A stretch of DNA of 64,000 nucleotides from Ecdyonurus torrentis (lineage: Eukaryota > Arthropoda > Insecta > Ephemeroptera > Heptageniidae): NCBI GenBank assembly GCA_949318235.1, contig OX439127.1, positions 3,267,981 through 3,331,980 on the forward strand. Reading direction: 5' to 3'. A program made the position numbers and the translations under genes. The notes under the pieces were generated by a model. The model worked only from the letters and a program-made list of their open reading frames with translations. It was not told the DNA's origin and made no database searches. Shown here one piece after another: positions 59,761 to 64,000 of the stretch (position 1 is the first letter of the stretch; each line of letters begins with the position of its first letter).

Positions 59761-60096
59761 GGGAATAGAGAACTGACCTTATATCACAAATATTACAAGT
59801 GCTTTGGGTCTAACTTTGGTGTCATTGTGTAGCTAAGTGTAACACCTAGCCGTGAGGAAAATATCATGATGTTTGACTGTCCCAAAAAAAGAAAAAAATA
59901 TTGAAATTGACATTGGGCCTCATGGGCTTAAAATTAAAAAAAAAACAAAAAAACTTTAAAATTATTTTGTACGGTGTTCTCCAGAATTTTTATGTATTTG
60001 AAATTGTCTCAAGCTGAAGTATCTTTGTGCAAAATATCTGATTTTTTTTTATGAGAAAAGTTTGAGTCTAATGGCTGACGTCAGTCACCTACTCCC
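59761..60096 (-). mobile_element. TTAA-flanked MITE, family 1, complete
   Basis: Exact TTAA on both sides (59757-59760 and 60097-60100). The termini GGGAATAGAGAACTGAC and GTCACCTACTCCC are imperfect inverted repeats. The 336-bp interior is the inverse of the 19418 copy (TCATGATGTTTGAC, GGGCCTCATGGGCTTAAA, TTGTCTCAAGCTGAAGTAT). Confidence 0.8.
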
Positions 60097-60100
60097 TTAA

Positions 60101-60339
60101 GTTATAAAATAATAATAATAAATAATTAAAAAGGGCAGAATGAAATTTTATTTTAAAGAAAAAGAAAAGAATAAAAGTAGGAAAAGAAAGTTCTTAAAAA
60201 ATAATAATAAGAAATCTGATTTTAAATTGGGGAGGAAAAAATTCCAATTTTAAACGCAAAATAAAATCTACTTTACGATTTAGCTACTAGAATGTAAATC
60301 GACATTTTGACGCCATTTGAAGTATTTGCAAATAACGTC

Positions 60340-60341
<2 letters not shown>
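60101..60341. other. A-rich intergenic DNA
   Basis: Purine-rich spacer between the MITE and the CT tract. Nothing recognised. Confidence 0.5.
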
Positions 60342-60430
<89 letters not shown>

Positions 60431-60446
60431 TCTCTCTCTCTCTCTT
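60342..60446. repeat. (CT)n microsatellite
   Basis: CT run of about 105 bp with one GGAT interruption at 60428. Arg-Glu and Ser-Leu frames through it are not genes. Confidence 0.95.
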
Positions 60447-60883
60447 TCGCCACATTCCGTGCAGCTGCAAACATTCGTGACCATTGGGTGACCTATGCTT
60501 ACAAGAAAACTAAGCAGATCACTTTTTGTTTAAATGTCTGGTATCTGCTATCAATTATTTAACTTCTTGGAAATAATGTGTACTGAAATAAAAAACTGCT
60601 TTCAATAAATTTTTCTGATATTTATAAACCGAACTTAATAAATTATTCAATAACAAAAAAATTTACAATTATATTTTATTTTCTGTTCAACATTTAATTT
60701 TAGGGTGACAACACTAAATACTTCAAAAAAGTTTATACGTTCAAAGAAAGAAGTTTATTTCTTCATTTGAAATAATAATATAGTAAACAAATAATATATA
60801 AAGAATAATATTAGAAAATACTAAAAAAACTATTTTATTTTAAATAGGTTTGACAATTGTACTGAACTTCTACACTGTCAAAA

Positions 60884-61087
60884 TAATTACGTCATTATTA
60901 TGCTAGCTCATTTTCTGCACAATTTGTTCGGTATATGCAGCATAATTTATGTTATATTGCATAATAATATTATCTATCATAAATATTATGTTACACAGCA
61001 TCATTAATTATATTGTTCTAATTTAGCATCATATATGCTGTAATGACATAATTGCAGCATAAATGATGTAATTTATTATTTCCGTTT
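60884..61087. mobile_element. MITE-like repeat ending ATTATTTCCGT, copy 2
   Basis: Same block order as 59334-59527. The ends AAAATAATTACGTCATTATTA and TGATGTAATTTATTATTTCC are imperfect inverted repeats. Confidence 0.55.
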
Positions 61088-62434
61088 ATAATGGTATCAT
61101 TATTCATTAACGTAGAAAGAGCCCGACCTAGACTACAAAACGTTAAAAGAGGAGTTATATTTTTATTCAATTTAAAGGAAGTATTTTAAGGAAGAAACGT
61201 TTCTAATTGCACATTATTTTGAATTGTGAGCATATTTTTATCATTATAATTTGCTGTCGATATATCCATTTGCTAATTTGTTGTTGCTCTAAATTTTTAC
61301 TACACATAAATTTAGTGGTTTATCTTATACAGATGCTTTCTATCATAGCTGGATAAAAACTTGTATATTATTTGTATTTACAAAATTTTAATAATAAAAC
61401 ACATTTAAAATAACAAATTTTAATAAAAACAAAACATTTATTTATTAACAGTAAAATATATAATATTCATTAAATTATATAAGATAGATAGAGAAATAGT
61501 TTTATTTATAGTTTTTATATAAAGGCGTAGAAAACTGACAATTTAACACCTAAAAATTATAGTTTTGCTGTTTTTTTATTGTTATTATAGTTCAATAGTA
61601 TTATATACTAAAGTTGCCTAATAAATATTATTATATTAGTCATAGTCAAAATATCATATTCTATTTACTAACTATTCAACGGTTTATTACTGTTACTCGT
61701 CATCGACTAGACAAATATTTATATAAATATATATTTTATATTAAACAATAAAATTGTACTAATAAAACAAATAATTAATGATGAAAAAAATCTAAATAAA
61801 AATATATTTGCTAAAAAAATTATAAAAAAAATATATTAAAAAATAAAATATAATTAATAATTATATTATAAATAATTTTTATTTATGAAATTATTATATA
61901 TTATTGAATTTTATTCTCAAAATACTAATAATGTAGGCATGATACTGCTTTTTTATACTTGTGTCAAAATAATAGTTCCATAGTAGATTTGTTGATATTT
62001 TGTGCCCAGTACTAAAAGTAACAAATATATCAAAATATGCAAGTTTTACAAAAAAAAAAAAAGTTACGATAAAAAATCAAGTAGACATCCGAAGAATTAT
62101 TTTGATATACTAACAGTTCATATTGGACCAGTGTTAAAGGAGATACAGCTTGTTGAAGATCAGATTTCTACGCTAAAATACGACAAGTACCATACTTGAA
62201 GGGTAAATATGACCCTGGTCCATTCTTTTATCTTCACCGAGCGTGCCTATCACACATCCCAGAAAATGTGTGTTGCTTAAGGACACAACACAACTGTAAG
62301 TGTCAAGTTTTAGGTCAATCGGATACATTTTCAAGTTTATAGAGCACTTTGCAATTATTCAGTCTAAACACACCATAGAGAAGAGGAGTTTTTGTAACGT
62401 TTTAGATAACTTGTACTTGTAATTGTACTTTGAA
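61088..62434. other. AT-rich intergenic DNA, no gene seen
   Basis: AT-rich throughout. The 65-codon frame at 62002-62199 is Lys-rich, has no known motif and contains an A-run of 12, so I do not call it a gene. Confidence 0.45.
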
Positions 62435-62876
62435 TACCGTCTTTTGTATTTTTACCCCATAATATATTGTTATGAGAGTAATTTATAGTATTTAAGATTT
62501 TCCAAAAAAGTACAGTTTTTTCAAGAAAAAATCCTTAAAATGGCTCGGAAGATGATTTTTGGACTTTTGATATTGCTATAATTAACTCAATTTTTTTATT
62601 ATTTCCATCTAACCTAAATCAGAGTTAATCAAGCTTTTACAAAAGTAAATTTTGCAGAAAAATAATTTTTAAAATCATAGCTTACCTTGTGGCAGGGTCT
62701 CGAACTTGTCACAAACTAAAAAAGTGCCCATAAAACACCGCAAAATTAAAAGCCTTGCTTGATACATTTTTTTAAAACTTTAAGGGAATCATTAGGATAG
62801 GATAAAAGAATCAAGGTATTATGTGAGACGTAATGCATATTTTCTTTTAAGTATTCTTTACGCGATGTTAAAAATT

Positions 62877-62925
<49 letters not shown>

Positions 62926-63203
62926 AGGTAAATTCGAGACTCTGCCACCAAGTGAGTTTTTGTTTCGCAGAAATATTTTTTCTTCGCCATACACTTTTAA
63001 TGAGCTTATTTAACTCTGATTTAAGTTATATGGAAATACTCCAAGAATTGCGTTAGTTAAAGCAATATTAAAAGTCCAAAAAATCGTCTCACGAGCCTTT
63101 TTAGGGATTCTTTCTTGAAAAAACTGTAATATTTGGGGAAATTTTAAATACCATAAATTACTATCATAACAATATATTTGGGTTAAAAATGCAAATGGCG
63201 GTA
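62435..63203. mobile_element. Fold-back element of 770 bp with 280-bp arms
   Basis: The termini TACCGTCTTTTGTATTTTTA and TAAAAATGCAAATGGCGGTA are inverted. The arms 62435-62725 and about 62925-63203 pair over most of their length (AATATATTGTTATGA with TCATAACAATATATT, CTAAATCAGAGTTAA with TTAACTCTGATTTAA, GGCAGGGTCTCGAA with TTCGAGACTCTGCC), at about 80-85 percent by eye. The 200-bp centre contains a T-run of more than 40 (62878-62923). No coding capacity. Confidence 0.8.
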
Positions 63204-63230
63204 ATTAATGTACAGTTAAGTCAAAACGTA

Positions 63231-63307
63231 CACTTATAGGGTGTATTCGCATGACGTCATATTTATTGCGATATGCTGCCATTCTTGAGTAATACATAAT
63301 TCATGTA
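63231..63307 (+). mobile_element. MITE end, TGACGTCAT-end family
   Basis: ACACTTATAGGGTGTATTCG and CATGACGTCATATTTATTG match the start of the 56745 copy. It is cut short by the TTAA MITE at 63312. Confidence 0.65.
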
Positions 63308-63311
63308 TTAA

Positions 63312-63642
63312 AGCAATAGACAACATAAAACAACGTGAACTTTTAATGAATACACACGAAATGGGATCCCCAAAAGTGATAACAATTTTTACCAGAATTT
63401 TAATGTAGCCCCACGAGAGAGCGTGAAAAAACTGTAAAGTATACAATTTGCGTGAAAAGTCATGTTTATGACGTCAGAAACATGCAAAAATTAGTATGAA
63501 AATGTGTGGGTTGCATAAATTGAATTTTCTGATCACTGCTACGGGGCTACTGTTGTGTTTTGAGACAAACTAAAGTTATTTATGTAAATACTATCAAGTG
63601 TTTCGTGATATAAATGCTTATGCTTTTCTCTGGTCTATTCTT
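63312..63642 (+). mobile_element. TTAA-flanked MITE, family 2
   Basis: TTAA at 63308-63311 and 63643-63646. The termini AGCAATAGACAACATAAAA and CTCTGGTCTATTCTT are imperfect inverted repeats. 331 bp, collinear with 58580-58913. Confidence 0.8.
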
Positions 63643-63649
63643 TTAATAA

Positions 63650-64000
63650 TAATAGTAAGAAAAACAGTGACAATGCAAAATACACAATTCTTGTGCTATT
63701 TTGCTTCCATAAAGAGCCTATTGGTGGCTTCATAATGACGTCGTTAAACTTGCGGACTTCTTTAAACACTTCCTTTTTAAATTGATTACAATCCAAAATT
63801 TGTCAAAACAATTAAATTATAATTTGAATATCTTTATTCTCATTAAGTTTAATATTATATGTTAAGATTTTTAATAAATAAAGAACTATTGAATTTTTAT
63901 TTTATCAATGTCTTAATTTTTATTTAAAAACAAGTTTCGTATTTTGCAAGTTGTAAACAAGCAAAAAGACACATATTCAGTTAAGTTTAGAGCGTTGACA
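63650..64000. other. AT-rich intergenic DNA, no gene seen
   Basis: No recognised feature up to the window edge. Confidence 0.5.

Noticed and set aside
60273..60562. Arg-Glu and Ser-Leu repeat frames
   Set aside because: (CT)n microsatellite artefacts.
62002..62199. 65-codon Lys-rich frame
   Set aside because: No family signature and an internal A12 run. Probably chance.

Overview
This window is AT-rich, gene-poor, repeat-dense nuclear DNA from a metazoan, most probably an arthropod. Three things point that way. The one convincing intact gene is a replication-dependent linker histone H1 (48865-49479, minus strand) whose globular domain reads like arthropod H1 and whose mRNA ends in a metazoan histone 3' stem-loop. 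There are several Tc1/mariner-family relics typical of insects and crustaceans. There are also two 5S-rRNA-derived, SINE-like sequences. I cannot name the species. Nothing suggests bacterial, organellar or viral DNA. All comparisons below were made by eye.

Layout. 1-9.0 kb: AT-rich intergenic DNA with large simple repeats: a roughly 1.76-kb uninterrupted (GGAT)n tract abutting a mariner transposase C-terminus, then (TGAG)n and (TTGC)n. It also holds a hAT-type MITE and a 140-bp palindrome. 9.2-19.8 kb: transposon-rich. A 1.18-kb element has 17-bp terminal inverted repeats and subterminal arrays of GATCTTGCAAGATC-like palindromes. A decayed non-LTR retrotransposon and two small hairpin elements follow. 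Next comes a rearranged mariner-like element whose right end is an inverted copy of its left 364 bp. A MITE is bordered on both sides by different tetranucleotide microsatellites, and TTAA-flanked MITEs follow. 20.36-45.73 kb: a satellite array of 40 complete head-to-tail 631-bp units plus a partial unit. The only length variant I noticed is an 8-bp deletion in unit 20. The array runs into a 200-N assembly gap.

46-50 kb: a fold-back element with internal tandem repeats, a GC-rich tandem segment, and the H1 gene, which lies between two direct copies of a 157-bp coding-like fragment. No core histone gene is visible. 51.2-55.8 kb: a 1.7-kb sequence duplicated in tandem, with a third copy whose middle is occupied by three units of a different 260-bp repeat. 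56.7-64 kb: nested MITEs, including two TTAA-flanked families and a family ending in TGACGTCAT. A 5S-derived SINE, CT microsatellites and a 770-bp fold-back element complete this part.

There is no operon or pathway logic here. The biology of the window is one histone gene in a landscape of repeat turnover. The most unusual structures are the palindrome-array element at 9386-10563, the self-inverted mariner at 15002-16202, the microsatellite-bounded MITE at 17380-17987, and the homogeneous 631-bp satellite, which shares a short GC motif with the 55-kb triplicate repeat.
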